A stretch of 64,000 bases of DNA from Streptomyces thinghirensis (GTDB taxonomy: Bacteria; Actinomycetota; Actinomycetia; Streptomycetales; Streptomycetaceae). The stretch lies in NCBI GenBank assembly GCA_021502835.1, contig JAKFGP010000052.1:1-64000 (forward strand), written 5' to 3'. Under the pieces are notes generated by a model. That model saw only the letters and a list, made by a program, of their open reading frames with translations, made no database searches and was not told where the DNA came from. Within the stretch, counting starts at the first letter, position 1. Each line of letters starts with the position of its first letter. Shown here piece after piece: positions 40,571 to 50,320 of this stretch. The translations under genes and the position numbers were made by a program.

Positions 40571-41217
40571 ATGACAGGACAAGTGCGTACCGTCGACGGC
40601 CGCGTGGCCGGTCGACGTGGGCAGGCGACCAGGCAGAAACTGCTCGACTGCCTCAGCGAAATGCTCAGCTCCTCCCCTATCGCGATGTCAAAGTCATCGA
40701 TGTCGCCCGCAAGGCCGGCACGTCGCCCGCGACCTTCTACCAGTACTTCCCGGACGTCGAGGGCGCCGTCCTGGAGATCGCTGAGCAAATGGCCGCCGAG
40801 AGCACCGGGTTGGCCGAGCTGACGGCGGGCCGTTCCTGGGTCGGCAAGGCCGGCTGGCAGACGGCGCAGGAACTCGTCGACGGATTCCTGAGTTCTGGCG
40901 GAAGAACGACGCGATTCTCCGGGTGATCGACCTGGGCGCGGCGGAGGGCGACAAGCGGTTCTCCAAGATCCGGATGAAGATCCTGAACTCCGGTGAACTC
41001 CTCCCTCGCGGACTCCGTCGCCGAACTGCAGGCCAAGGGCAAGGTCGACAAGGACGTGAACCCAGCGGCGATCTCCGGTTCGCTGGTCGTCATGCTCGCG
41101 GCCGCCGCGTCGCACCAGAAAGGATTCTCCTCCTGGGGCGTCAAGCAGGCCGAACTCAAGCCGAACCTCGCCCTGTTGATGTACCTGGGCGTCACCGGCA
41201 AGAAGCCCACCAAGTAG
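40571..41217 (+). CDS. TetR family regulator (frameshifted)
   Basis: About 214 residues, ATG 40571 (MTGQVRTVDGRVAGRRGQAT), stop 41217. The helix-turn-helix reads TRQKLLDCLSEMLSSSPYRD, VKVIDVARKAGTSPATFYQY, FPDVEGAVLEIAEQM, crossing a frame change near 40678. Later breaks near 40895 and 41000. The ligand domain ends SSWGVKQAELKPNLALLMYL. The homologue in this position in S. coelicolor is SCO4421, from memory. It is divergent from the VOC gene and may control it. Confidence 0.85.
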
Positions 41218-41259
41218 CGGTACGCCCGGCAGCCTGTCATCCGGGCCGCGCGCGCCGCG

Positions 41260-41708
41260 CTACGCCGGCAGCGCCGGTCCTGCACCACGTGCTTCATCAC
41301 CAGCGTCGACGTCAGCCGCTCACCCCGGGCAGGGTGGCGAGCCGCTCGTCGTAGAGCCGCTGGTAGGCCGCCAGGTCGGCGGCGACCACGCGGCAGGTAG
41401 TCCGGCTCCCTCGAACAGCCGCTGCGCCTCCACCACCTCCGCCACTTGCTGACCGCCCGCTCGAACTCGGCAAGACTGTGTCCCGGTCCTCCTGCCGCAT
41501 CGACACGAAGACCAGCGCCTCGGTAAGTTCCCACGGCGGCCGGGTCCACCACCGCCCGGTAGCCGCCGATCGCACCCGACCGCTCCAGCTCGCGCAGCCG
41601 CCGGTGACACGGTGAGACGCTCAGCCGCACCCGCGCGGCCAACTCGGTCACGGTCAGCCGCCCGTCCTGCTGCAGCTCGGCAAGAATCTTCCGGTCCATG
41701 TCGTCCAT
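41260..41708 (-). CDS. Lrp/AsnC family regulator (frameshifted)
   Basis: About 150 residues from ATG 41708 (MDDMDRKILAELQQDGRLTV). The helix-turn-helix covers residues 4-55 (VTELAARVRLSVSPCHRRLR, ELERSGAIGGYRAVVDPAAV). The ligand (RAM) domain continues through frame changes near 41535, 41480, 41440 and 41400 (EALVFVSMRQEDRDTV, VVAADLAAYQRLYDERLATL, LTSTLVMKHVV). It is divergent from a LysE-type exporter, 82 bp apart, the common arrangement in which Lrp senses an amino acid and switches on its export. Confidence 0.88.
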
Positions 41709-41790
41709 GGGGCAGATTCTTCCACTGCAGGCCCTCACAGGGGGAAACTTCGGGAACACCTTCGGGACGTATGCGCCTAATCTTCCCGGC

Positions 41791-42426
41791 ATGGACTCGG
41801 GACTCCTCATCTCCTTCCTCGCCCTGGACCTCCTGCTGGTGTGCGTGCCGGGCGCGGACTGGGCGTACGCCATCACGGCCGGGCTGCGCGACCGGTCGGT
41901 GACGTGGGCGGTGGGCGGCCTGGTCGCCGGGTACGCGCTGCACACCCTGCTGGCGGCGGCCGGGCTGGCGGTGCTGGTGGCCGGGTCGCCGGGTCTGCTC
42001 ACGGTGCTGACGGTGGCGGGGGCGGCGTACCTGGTGTGGCCCGGGTGGTCGGTGCTGCGCCGGCCCGGCACTCCGGGGGCGGCCGCGCAGGACGGCCCGG
42101 CCGCCCGCGGAGGGCGGCTCCCGGGCCGGGTGTTCCTGCGCGGTGCCACGATCAGCGGGCTCAACCCCAAGGGCCTGCTGCTCTACCTGTCCGTGCTGCC
42201 GCAGTTCCTGGTCACCCGGGGTGCACCTGCCGGTGCCCGTGCAGACTGTCGTCCTGGGACTGCTGCACATGGCGTGCTGTGCCGCCGTCTACCTCACGGT
42301 CGGTGTCGCCGCCCGTGCCGTCCTGGGCGCGCGCCCGGCGCGCGCGCCGCGCGGTCACCGTACGTCGGGCGCCGCGATGCTGGGCATCGGGGCGTTCCTG
42401 TTGGTGCAGCGGCTGGCGAGTCCTGA
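41791..42426 (+). CDS. LysE/RhtB family amino-acid exporter (frameshifted)
   Basis: About 210 residues from ATG 41791 (MDSGLLISFLALDLLLVCVP). Six helices; the motif VPGADWAYAITAGLRDRSVT and GLNPKGLLLYLSVLPQFL are typical. Frame changes near 42220 and 42350. The end is uncertain: the frame carrying LGIGAFLLVQRLA stays open to 42535, while a stop exists at 42424-42426 in a neighbouring frame. The divergent Lrp gene is the likely regulator. Confidence 0.8.
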   Translation: MDSGLLISFLALDLLLVCVPGADWAYAITAGLRDRSVTWAVGGLVAGYALHTLLAAAGLAVLVAGSPGLLTVLTVAGAAYLVWPGWSVLRRPGTPGAAAQDGPAARGGRLPGRVFLRGATISGLNPKGLLLYLSVLPQFLVTRGAPAGARADCRPGTAAHGVLCRRLPHGRCRRPCRPGRAPGARAARSPYVGRRDAGHRGVPVGAAAGES

Positions 42427-42525
42427 CGGACGTCCGGCGGGGAGTCTGCCGGACGGGGAACAGCCTTGTGCCCGGCCGGTGTTGAGCCAAGGCAACGACG
42501 TCCGTACCTCGCTGGAGGAGACCGA

Positions 42526-42948
42526 ATGGCCCTGACCCGCGAAGAGCGTGAAGTTCCTGGCCGAGCCCACATCGCGGCGCTCGCGGTCGACGCGGGGGCG
42601 GGCGCCGCGCCCGCTGACCGTGCCGCTCTCGTACCAGTACGAGCCCGGCGGCGACGTATGGATCATGACCGGCCTCGACAGCCGCAAGAACGAGCTGATC
42701 AAGGCGGCGGGCCGGTTCTCCCTGATGGTCGACCGGCTGGAGCCCTGCATCCGTTACGTGTCGGTGGAGGACCGGTCGTCGAGACGGTCACCGCCACCGA
42801 GGACGACCTGCGGGAGATCACCGCCCGCTACCTCCCCGCCGAGAAGGTCGACGGGTACGTCGCCTTCGCCTCCGCGAACCACGGCGAGCAGGTCATCGTC
42901 CGCATGCGGCTCGAGCGCTGGGTCTCGTCCGACCTCGGCTCGGTGTGA
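42526..42948 (+). CDS. Pyridoxamine 5'-phosphate oxidase-like (PPOX) protein (frameshifted)
   Basis: About 142 residues from ATG 42526 with GGAGGAG upstream. Blocks MALTREEREKFLAEPHIAAL (across a break near 42550), LTVPLSYQYEPGGDVWIMTG, NELIKAAGRFSLMVDRLEP and VETVTATEDDLREITARYLP fit the split-barrel PPOX family that binds FMN or F420. Frame changes near 42600 and 42775. Whether it uses F420 or FMN cannot be decided. Its start overlaps the open frame of the LysE gene, so an operon is possible. Confidence 0.78.
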   Translation: MALTREEREVPGRAHIAALAVDAGAGAAPADRAALVPVRARRRRMDHDRPRQPQERADQGGGPVLPDGRPAGALHPLRVGGGPVVETVTATEDDLREITARYLPAEKVDGYVAFASANHGEQVIVRMRLERWVSSDLGSV

Positions 42949-42978
42949 TCGGGGCCCGGCACCCGTGACAATCGGGGC

Positions 42979-43646
42979 ATGGGGAACCGATCTTCACGAG
43001 TCGCTGAGGTCGCTGCGGGTGTGGATCCGCGGTCACCGAACTGCCGCCCTTCGACCGGCCACCGCGCCCGGCGATCCCCTGCCCTGTTCCGGCGTGGTTC
43101 GCCGAGGCGGTGGCGGCCGGCCAGAGCGAGCCGCACACCGTCTCGCTGGCGACGGCGGACGCGGAGGGCCTGCCGGACGTACGCGTCGTGATGCTGCACG
43201 GTGCGGACGCGGACGGCTGGTCCTTCGCCACGCACGCCGACAGCCGCAAGGGCCGCCACCTCGTCGCCCGCCCGTACGCCGCGCTCGTCTTCTACTGGCC
43301 GGTGCTGGGCCGCCAGGTGCGCCTGCGCGGCCCGGTCACCGTCGCCCCCCCCCGACGTGGCGCACGCCGACCTGCACGCGCGGTCGACGGGCGCCCTGGC
43401 CGCCGCCCTCACCGGACGGCAGAGCGCCGACCTGGACTCGCCGGACGAGCTGGCCCGCGCCTCCGAGGGCTGCCTGGGGAGCGGGCCGGCCGGGAGCCGG
43501 ACGCGCCCGTCCCGTCCTGGACGCTGTACCGGCTGCTCCCCGACGAGGTGGAGTTCTTCCAGGGGGACGCCCGCCGCCGCCACGTACGGCTGGCCTACCG
43601 GCGGACGGAGGAAGGCGGCTGGAGCACGCGGCTGCTGTGGCCGTGA
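42979..43646 (+). CDS. PNPOx-like (PdxH family) flavin oxidoreductase (frameshifted)
   Basis: About 222 residues from ATG 42979. FRAWFAEAVAAGQSEPHTVS, LATADAEGLPDVRVVMLHGA, WSFATHADSRKGRHLVARPY, ALVFYWPVLGRQVRLRGPVT and the C-terminal WTLYRLLPDEVEFFQGDARR, HVRLAYRR are the PdxH pattern, including the C-terminal dimerisation region. Frame changes near 42985, 43030, 43090, 43355 and 43480. It may oxidise pyridoxine phosphate or a related substrate; the true pdxH of Streptomyces is usually elsewhere. Begins 30 bp after the PPOX gene. Confidence 0.8.
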
Positions 43647-43653
43647 ACGACGG

Positions 43654-44264
43654 TCACCGGGCGGCGGGCGGCGACGGCTCTGGGTCCGTCCCCAGCCGCG
43701 CGTGCAGATGCGCGTCGCGGAACGTGTCGTGCCGGCCGGCCTCGAACATCGCCCCGCGCATCGTGCCCTCGTAGGCGTAGCCGCAGCGTTCGGCGATCCC
43801 ACAGGAGGCGTCGTGGCCGACCGCGTGCCCCAGTTCCAGGCGGTACAGGCCGAGTTCCGCGAAGGCCCAGCGCGACGCGAGGAGCAGGGCTCGGGTGGCG
43901 ACCCCCGGCCGCGGGCCTCGGGGAGCACCCAGTAGCCGACCCGTGCCAGCTTCAGCGGCAGGTTGATCTCGTTGACGCCGATGTGGCCCAGCACCGTGCC
44001 GCTCGCCTCGTCCGTGATCCGGAACGACGCGGACCTGCCCTGCCCGGCGTCCCGGGCGCGGGCGCGCAGCGACTCACGGGCGCCGGCGAGGTCCGTCCAC
44101 GGCCTGAGCGGTGTGTTCCAGCGCTGGAACTCCGGGTCCAGGCAGCCGCGCAGCCACGTCTCGGCGTCGGCGTCGGAGCCGGCGTCCCAGGACCGGAGGT
44201 GGAGGCCGTGTCCGCGAGGTTCGGTGAGAGAGGGCGCGAGGGTCTGCATGCGTGTGTGGGCCAT
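43654..44264 (-). CDS. GNAT family (RimJ/RimL-type) acetyltransferase (frameshifted)
   Basis: About 203 residues from ATG 44264 (MAHTRMQTLAPSLTEPRGHG). Motif order: FRITDEASGTVLGHIGVNEI, LARVGYWVLPEARGRG (acetyl-CoA binding, RGRG), then in the shifted frame LYRLELGHAVGHDASCGIAE, RCGYAYEGTMRGAMF. The end is ..PSPPAAR. Breaks near 43925 and 43790. A RimJ/RimL-type enzyme acting on an N-terminus or small amine; substrate unknown. Convergent with the PNPOx gene (stops 8 bp apart). Confidence 0.85.
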
Positions 44265-44366
44265 CGAGCCATTCAATCCGACCGCCGACGGTGATCGTGA
44301 CCGATCCGCAACCGATTCCGCTCTTGACCGAGACCCATCAAGCGAGAGCGTGATTACGCTCGCGGC

Positions 44367-45580
44367 ATGGCCGACTCCACAGCGTCCGCTGAACCGCAGC
44401 CCGCACACCCCGCGGACCGCCCCGTGTACGTCATCGGCGCGGGCCCCGGAGGCCTCGCCGTCGCCCACGCGCTGCGCGCGCGGGGTCTGCGGGCCGTCGT
44501 CCTGGAGCGGGCCGACCACGTCGGCGCCTCCTGGCGGCACCACTACGACCGGCTGCGCCTGCACACCACCCGCCGCCTCTCGGCGCTGCCCGGTCTGCCG
44601 ATGCCGCGCCACTTCGGTCGGTGGGTGGCCCGGGACGACGTGGTGCGGTACCTGGAGAAGTACGCCCAACACCACAAGCTGGAGATCGTCACCGGCGTCG
44701 AGGTCTTCCGCGTCGAGCCCGCGCCCGACGGCGCCGGCTGGCTGCTGCACGCCTCGGGCGGCCGCGAGCTGACCGGCGCCGCGGTCGTGGTCGCCACCGG
44801 CTACAACCACACCCCGCGCCTGCCGGACTGGCCCGGCCGGGACACCTACACCGGCGAGCTCCGGCACGCCGCCGAGTACCGGAACGCGGCCCCGTACGCC
44901 GGCCGTGACGTCCTGGTCGTCGGCGTCGGCAACACCGGCGCCGAGATCGCCGTGGACCTGGTGGAGGGCGGGGCCGCCCGGGTCCGGCTGTCCGTGCGCA
45001 CCGCGCCCCACATCGTCCGCCGCTCCATCGCCGGCTGGCCCGCCCAGTACAACGGCGTCCTCGTACGGCGGCTGCCGACCCGCCTCGTGGACCGGCTCGC
45101 CCGGCCGCTGGCCGGGATCAGCACGCCCGACCTGTCGGCGCACGGGCTGCCCCGCCCGGACACCGGCCTCCTCACCCGGGTCGCCGAGGGCGCCGTCCCG
45201 GTGCAGGACGTCGGCCTGATCGACGCGGTGCGCGGCGGCCGGGTGGAGATCGTGGCCGCCGTCGACGGCTTCGAGGACGGCAAGGTGATCCTCGCCGACG
45301 GCACCCGCGTCGCGCCGGACTCCGTGCTCGCCGCCACCGGATACCTCCGGGGCCTGGAGGACTGGTCGGCCACCTCGGCGTGCTCGACGCCCGCGGCAGA
45401 CCGGCCGTGCGGGGGCGCCCACTCCCCGACGACGCCCCCGGCCTGTACTTCACCGGCTTCACCAACCCGATCAGCGGCATGCTCCGCGAACTGGCGCTGG
45501 ACGCGGCGCGGATCGCGAGGGCGGTGGCGAAGAGGGACGGAGGGAGGGACGCGGGCCGTGTCTCGCGGCTGCCGGGCTGA
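44367..45580 (+). CDS. Flavin-containing monooxygenase-like oxidoreductase (frameshifted once)
   Basis: About 404 residues from ATG 44367 (MADSTASAEPQPAHPADRPV). FAD site YVIGAGPGGLAVAHALRARG, then GASWRHHYDRLRLHTTRRLS, ATGYNHTPRLPDWPG, NADPH site VLVVGVGNTGAEIAVDLVEG and ATGYLRGLED match the CzcO/FMO group. A frame change near 45365 leads to LYFTGFTNPISGMLRELALD. It probably oxygenates a small N- or S-containing or carbonyl compound. Divergent from the GNAT gene (103 bp), with AGCGTGATTACGCT as a short dyad just upstream. Confidence 0.85.
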
Positions 45581-45621
45581 GGGGCGGCCGGGCTGAGGGG
45601 CGGCCGGGCTGAGGGGCGGCC
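45574..45621 (+). repeat. 16-bp tandem repeat, three copies over a stop codon
   Basis: GGGCTGAGGGGCGGCC is repeated three times without interruption (45574-45589, 45590-45605, 45606-45621). The TGA in the first copy is the stop of the monooxygenase gene. Copies two and three are in the convergent intergenic space. Confidence 0.9.
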
Positions 45622-45630
45622 GGCACGCGG

Positions 45631-46525
45631 TCAGGCCCGGGCCAGGATGCGCAGGTCCCCGGCGTCCGGGTCGCCGAACAGCACGAACAACTCGGGGTCC
45701 CGCTCGGTGCCGCCGATCGTCCAGTACGTCTCCTGCCCGCATCCGCCGTCGAGGCGCTACGAGGACGCCGTCGCGGTCCGACATGTGGAGGCGGCCGTCC
45801 CGGTCCAGCATCCACTCACCGGTGCCGTCGCACACCGTGAAGTCGCCGGCTCCGCCGTCCGCACGGGTGGCGGGCAGCCGGGTCAGCTCGGCCCGGCCGT
45901 CCGGCTCCAGCCGCAGCGCCCGCCCCGTCGTCACCGCGCCAGTCCCCGGCGAGCTGTCCGGCGGAGAGCACCGGCGGCTCGTAGTCGCCGGCCAGGGCGC
46001 TCCCCGCCACGCCGCCGACGACCAGCAGGACCACCGACGCGCCCCGCCGAGCGGAACCAGACGCCCCATGGCCCCCACTCCCGCTCCCGCCCGCGCAGAT
46101 ACGCGAGGCCGAGGACCGGCAGTACGCCCACGCCGGCGAACCACGGAAGGGTGGCGGTGAGAGGCAAGTCCCACAGCGCGGCCGTCAGGGCCGACCAGGC
46201 CACGCCGACCGCGACGGAACTCGCCAGTTGCCAGGGCCACTCGGGACCGGCGGTGCGACGCGACGCGAGGCGGGCGAGCGTCGCCGCCGGCATGATCTGC
46301 GCGGTGGCGTGGAGTACGCCGAGGAACGCGGAGGATCAGCGGCGCGGCCAACAGCACGCAGGCGATGGCGAACGAGCCGCTGTAGCCGCGGCCGTAGTCG
46401 TCACCTCCCGCCACCACGGCGAACCACCACACCAGCCACGCCGCCGGCAACTGCCCCGCGCACAGCGCCGCCGCCCGGTTCCACTCGTCGTTCGGCCAGG
46501 TCAGCCCCGCCGTCCCCCATCCCAT
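45631..46525 (-). CDS. Membrane protein with C-terminal soluble domain, function unknown (frameshifted)
   Basis: About 298 residues from ATG 46525 (MGWGTAGLTWPNDEWNRAAA). Five or so hydrophobic helices (LPAAWLVWWFAVVAGG, FAIACVLLAAPLILRVLG, LASSVAVGVAWSALTAALW, LPWFAGVGVLPVLGLAYLRG, ASVVLLVVGGVAGSALAGDY). The last 100 residues are outside (VLSAGQLAGDWRGDDG, GRALRLEPDGRAELTRLPAT, FTVCDGTGEWMLDRDG, ERDPELFVLFGDPDAGDLRI), resembling a small beta-barrel sensor. Breaks near 46325, 46055, 45945 and 45755. No family recognised. Confidence 0.6.
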
Positions 46526-46546
46526 GCGGGGCAGCCTACGGTCCGG

Positions 46547-47865
46547 TCACGACAGGGCGGTCACCGGTGCCGGGCGGCGTCGGATCACCAGTGCCATCAG
46601 CGCCGCCGCCGCTACACAGGGCGCCGGAGGCGATCCAGACCACGTCGTAGGAGCCGAAGGCGTCGCGGGCGACGCCGCCGAGGAAGGCGACGAGGGCGGC
46701 GCCGACCTGGTGGGAGGCGAGGACCCAGCCGAAGACGATCGCGCTGTCGTCGCCGTAGTGCTCGCGGCACAGGGCCAGGGTGGGCGGGACGGTGGCGACC
46801 CAGTCGAGGCCGTAGAAGACGATGAAGAAGATCATCGGGGGATGGACGCTGGGCGCGAGGAGGAGGGGAGGAAGAGGAGGAGACGGGCCGCGCAGGGCGT
46901 AGTAGACGGCGAGCAGGCGGCGCGGTTCGAAGCGGTCGGTGAACCAGCCGGAGGCGATGGTGCCGACCACGTCGAACACGCCGATCACGGCGAGCAGCAA
47001 CGCGGCGGTCGTCAGCGGCATGTGGTGGTCGTGGGCGGCGGGGATGAAGTGGGTCTGGATCAGGCCGTTGGTCGAGGCGCCGCAGATCGCGCAGGTGCCG
47101 GCCAGCAGCCAGAACGGGCCGGTGCGGGCGGCGGAGGAGAGACCTTGAGTGCGCGGCGGGCGGCGCCGGGCACGGGGGCGGGCTTGGGCACGAACTCCTG
47201 GGCGCCGTAGGGCTTCTGGCCCACGTCCGCCGGGTGGTCGCGCAGGAGGAGCCAGACGAAGGGGACGACGGCGAGGGCGGCCAGGGCGGCGGTGACGGCC
47301 GCGGGGCGCCAGTCGTACGTCTCGACGATCCAGGACAACAGCGGCAGGAAGATCAGCTGCCCGGAGGCCGAGGCGGCGGTGAGGACGCCGGTGACCAGTC
47401 CGCGCCGCTCGGTGAACCAGCGGTTGGTGACGGTGGCCGCGGAGGCCAGCGCCATCGAGCCGGAGCCGAGGCCGACCAGCAGGCCCCAGCAGAGGATCAG
47501 TTGCCAGGCGGAGTCCATCCACACCGTCGCGCCCGAGCCGAGCGCGATGACGATCAGGGCGACGGCGACCACGCGCCGGATGCCGAAGCGGTCCATCAGC
47601 ACTTGCCGCGGCGACGGGCGGTCAGCCCGTAGAGCGCGAGGTTGACGGAGACGGCGGCCCCGATCGTGCCGCGCGACCAGCCGAACTCCTGGTGGAGCGG
47701 GTCGATGAGGATGCCGGGCAGGGAGCGGAAGGCGGCGGCGCCGATGATCGTCACGAACGTGACGGCGGCGACCCACCAGGCACGGTGCACCCGGGCACGG
47801 CGGCGCGGGCGCGGGCGGGGCTCCGGCCGGTGTACGGATGCTGCGGCGTCGGTTGTCTGGGGCAC
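46547..47865 (-). CDS. MFS transporter, oxalate/monocarboxylate-like (frameshifted)
   Basis: About 440 residues from GTG 47865 (MPQTTDAAASVHRPEPRPRP). Twelve helices; AAAFRSLPGILIDPLHQEFG, RGTIGAAVSVNLALYGLTA, DRFGIRRVVAVALIVIALGS and YYALRG belong to the MFS, and WSRGTIGAAVSVN with GIRRV is the form of the oxalate-formate/monocarboxylate antiporter group. Breaks near 47605, 47145, 46860 and 46620. Substrate unknown. Divergent from the GlxA-type regulator 70 bp away, which probably controls it. Confidence 0.8.
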
Positions 47866-47935
47866 GTCACCGAGCTTCCGATGCGCAATCCGTCCGATCC
47901 AGTAGCCCGGAAGACGGTGTTCGCTAGGATCGGGC

Positions 47936-48944
47936 ATGACGTCCGATCAGTACGTACCGCGCACACCGCGTCGTCGTTCTCGCCCTCGACGGCCTGCTCC
48001 CCTTCGAACTGGGCATCCCGCAGCGGATCTTCGGGCGCGCCAAGGACGAGCGGAAGCGCCCGCTGTACGAGGTCGTCACCTGTTCGGTGCGCCCGCCGGG
48101 GGCGGTCGGCACCGACGCCGACTTCGCGATCCTGGTCGAGCACGGCCCCGAGGCCCTGGCCACCGCCGACACGGTCGTCGTCCCGGCCTCCTACGAGCTG
48201 GGCCCGGTGCACGAGGAGGGCGTACTGACCGAGGAACTGGCCGCCGCGCTCGCGCTCGTCCGGCCCGGCACCCGCCTCGTCGCGATCTGCACGGGCGGCT
48301 ACGTCCTGGCCGCCGCCGGGTACCTCGACGGCCGGCCGGCGACCACGCACTGGGCGTCCGCCGAGCACTTCCAGCGGCTGTTCCCGAAGGTGCGGGTGGA
48401 CCCGGACGTGCTGTTCGTCGACGACGGCGACGTGCTCACCTCGGCCGGGGTCGCGGCCGGGATCGACCTGTGCGTGCACATCGTGCGCCGGGACCACGGC
48501 ACCGCCGTCGCCAACGAAGTGGCCCGCCGCACCGTCGTGCCGCCGCACCGCGACGGCGGGCAGGCGCAGTACATCGAGCGGCCGGTGCCCGATCCCCAGC
48601 AGTCCTCGACCACCAGCGCGCGCGCCTGGGCGCTCGGCCGCCTCCAGGAGCCGATCCAGTTGCGGGACATGGCCGCCCAGGAGTCGATGTCCGTACGCAC
48701 CTTCACCCGCCGTTTCCGCGGGGAGGTCGGCGTCGGCCGGGCCAGTGGCTCACCGGCCAGCGCGTCGAACGGGCCCGGCACCTGCTGGAGTCCACCACCC
48801 TGTCCGTCGACCAGGTGGCCCGCGACGCCCGGCTTCGGCACGGCCCAGTCGATGCGGCAGCACTTGCAGGCGGCGCTCGGGGTCACCCCGAGCGCGTACC
48901 GGCGGACTTTCCGTACGGAGTTGTCCACAGCCTGTGGACGGTGA
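47936..48944 (+). CDS. GlxA-type AraC regulator with DJ-1/PfpI domain (frameshifted)
   Basis: About 336 residues from ATG 47936. Residues 10-180 are a DJ-1/PfpI-like domain (VVVLALDGLLPFELGIPQRI, VVVPASYELGP, LVAICTGGYVLAAAGYLDGR with the nucleophile-elbow Cys). The C-terminal AraC domain contains WALGRLQEPIQLRDMAAQES, MSVRTFTRRFRGEVGV, RVERARHLLESTTLSVDQVA and a break near 48830 before AQSMRQHLQAALGVTPSAYR. Earlier breaks near 47975 and 48740. Likely regulator of the divergent MFS gene. Confidence 0.88.
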
Positions 48945-49333
48945 GCGGGAACTTCACTGCGCTCCTTCGGGTTCCCCGCACCCCCGGTTCCCCGCACGTG
49001 TCGGAACGGCGGCGCGACGCTGTCCGCCCCGAGCATGGCACTGCGCGCCGCCATCCGACTCCGGCGCTCCCGCCCTGTCCCGTCGCCCCCGGGGAACCGC
49101 CGCCGAATCACGACCCACGCTCGTCGAGGGCTCCGTCACGAGGCCTCGTCGTCCCCTCGCGGCGAATCGTTGCCTACAAGCGTGGGAAACGGTCACGATC
49201 CGTCAACCGGCAAGGGGATTCATCGCACGCCCCGTATGCGCAGGACGCGCACGGAAGCATGCCCGGCGCACTGCCGCATCACCGCCGGGAGAAGCGAGGG
49301 CTCGTGCACCCGGCGCATCCGCGCCGCCGGCCG
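48945..49333. other. Gap between genes, no supported feature
   Basis: About 390 bp between the regulator stop and the HATPase stop. It has short G/C-rich repeats (GTTCCCCGCA twice near 48970-49000) but no frame with a Shine-Dalgarno sequence, and no clear hairpin or RNA gene. Confidence 0.4.
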
Positions 49334-49826
49334 CTACACCACTTCGTAGGCGAACCCCTCGAACGCCACCGCGCCGCCCCGCTTCCGCAGACCGGCGCGG
49401 CGTCCTCGCGCCCGGCGCAGCGGTCCAGTTCGCACCAGATGCGCTTGCCGGTGCCCTCCCGGCTCCAGCCCCAGCGGTCGGCGAGGCCGTCGACGAGAGC
49501 GAGACCCCGGCCGCCCGTCGCTCCGCCGTCCACACAGCGGGGCACCGGGGCCGGTCGCTGGCGTCGTCCACTTCGAGGCGGACGGTCGCCTCCTCGGCCT
49601 CCTCGGCACCGCCTCGGCAGCACCAGCCGCAGCTACGGCGCCGGAACTGCCGGTGTGCACCACGGCGTTGGTGACCAGTTCGGAGACGAGCAGGACCAGC
49701 GTCTCGGCGAGTGGTTCGTCGGCCTGTATCCCGGCCCCGGCGAGCCGGTGAGCGCGCCCACCGCCGCGCACGCCCCACTTCCGAGGGGTCGGGCCGGACC
49801 TCCAGCTGCACTTGAAGCACCTGCAC
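49334..49826 (-). CDS. HATPase (anti-sigma-factor-type ATP-binding) protein (frameshifted)
   Basis: About 165 residues from GTG 49826 (MQVLQVQLEVRPDPSEVGRA). N-box ETLVLLVSELVTNAVVHTG, G1 box VRLEVDDASD and G2 box GGRGLALVDGLADRWGW of the GHKL fold are all present, in three frames (breaks near 49760, 49630, 49530, 49420). Streptomyces has dozens of such RsbW-like proteins; most act as sigma-factor or STAS-protein binders. The STAS gene at 50.95 kb is a possible partner. Confidence 0.82.
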
Positions 49827-50019
49827 CGCTCACACCATCCGAACCGGCGGACACAAAGGCTCGCGCCTCATGAGGGCCACGATCGTAGCCATTCTCTGCA
49901 TGGCCAGAACAAAGGCCGGGTCGGGGATCACGGAACGTGAATCCCCTGTGGGACAGCATGGTTGACGTACAGTCACCCCAACAAGCGCTTCGGGCATATT
50001 CCAGCGCGAAGGAGTACCC

Positions 50020-50211
50020 GTGCGGCATACTGTGCGACGCTCGTTCCGGGAGTCGAACAGGCGGCGGCCGACGGCCGTTCCACCCTGCAGAGGCAAGGTG
50101 CACACCGCCGGTTCCGGAGCCGCCCCAAGGGCAACTCCGGCACGGCTGGCGCTCGGGACCACTCGCATCCCACACAAGGTACCGGAGTGTGGCGCCGACT
50201 CCGGGCCGTGA
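50020..50211 (+). CDS. Candidate small basic protein
   Basis: 63 residues from GTG 50020 with an unusually good Shine-Dalgarno sequence, GAAGGAG at 50008-50014. The product is rich in Arg and Pro (MRHTVRRSFRESNRRRPTAV) and matches nothing I know. GTTGACG at 49960 could be a -35. It is the only gene-like feature in the 49830-50320 gap, which is otherwise empty. Given the error rate the frame may change inside. Confidence 0.3.
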   Translation: MRHTVRRSFRESNRRRPTAVPPCRGKVHTAGSGAAPRATPARLALGTTRIPHKVPECGADSGP

Positions 50212-50320
50212 CGGGTCACACGGCGGACACAACCCGGTATCAACGCTCTGTGATGCCGTCCTGCCACGATCCGCGACATCTGTTCGGGAAGGCGATGACG
50301 GCCGCCGGCACGGGGACGCG

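Noticed and set aside
42828..45422. An 864-residue minus-strand reading frame over 42.8-45.4 kb
   Set aside because: Only its middle (the GNAT domain) is real; the rest is antisense to PNPOx and monooxygenase genes.
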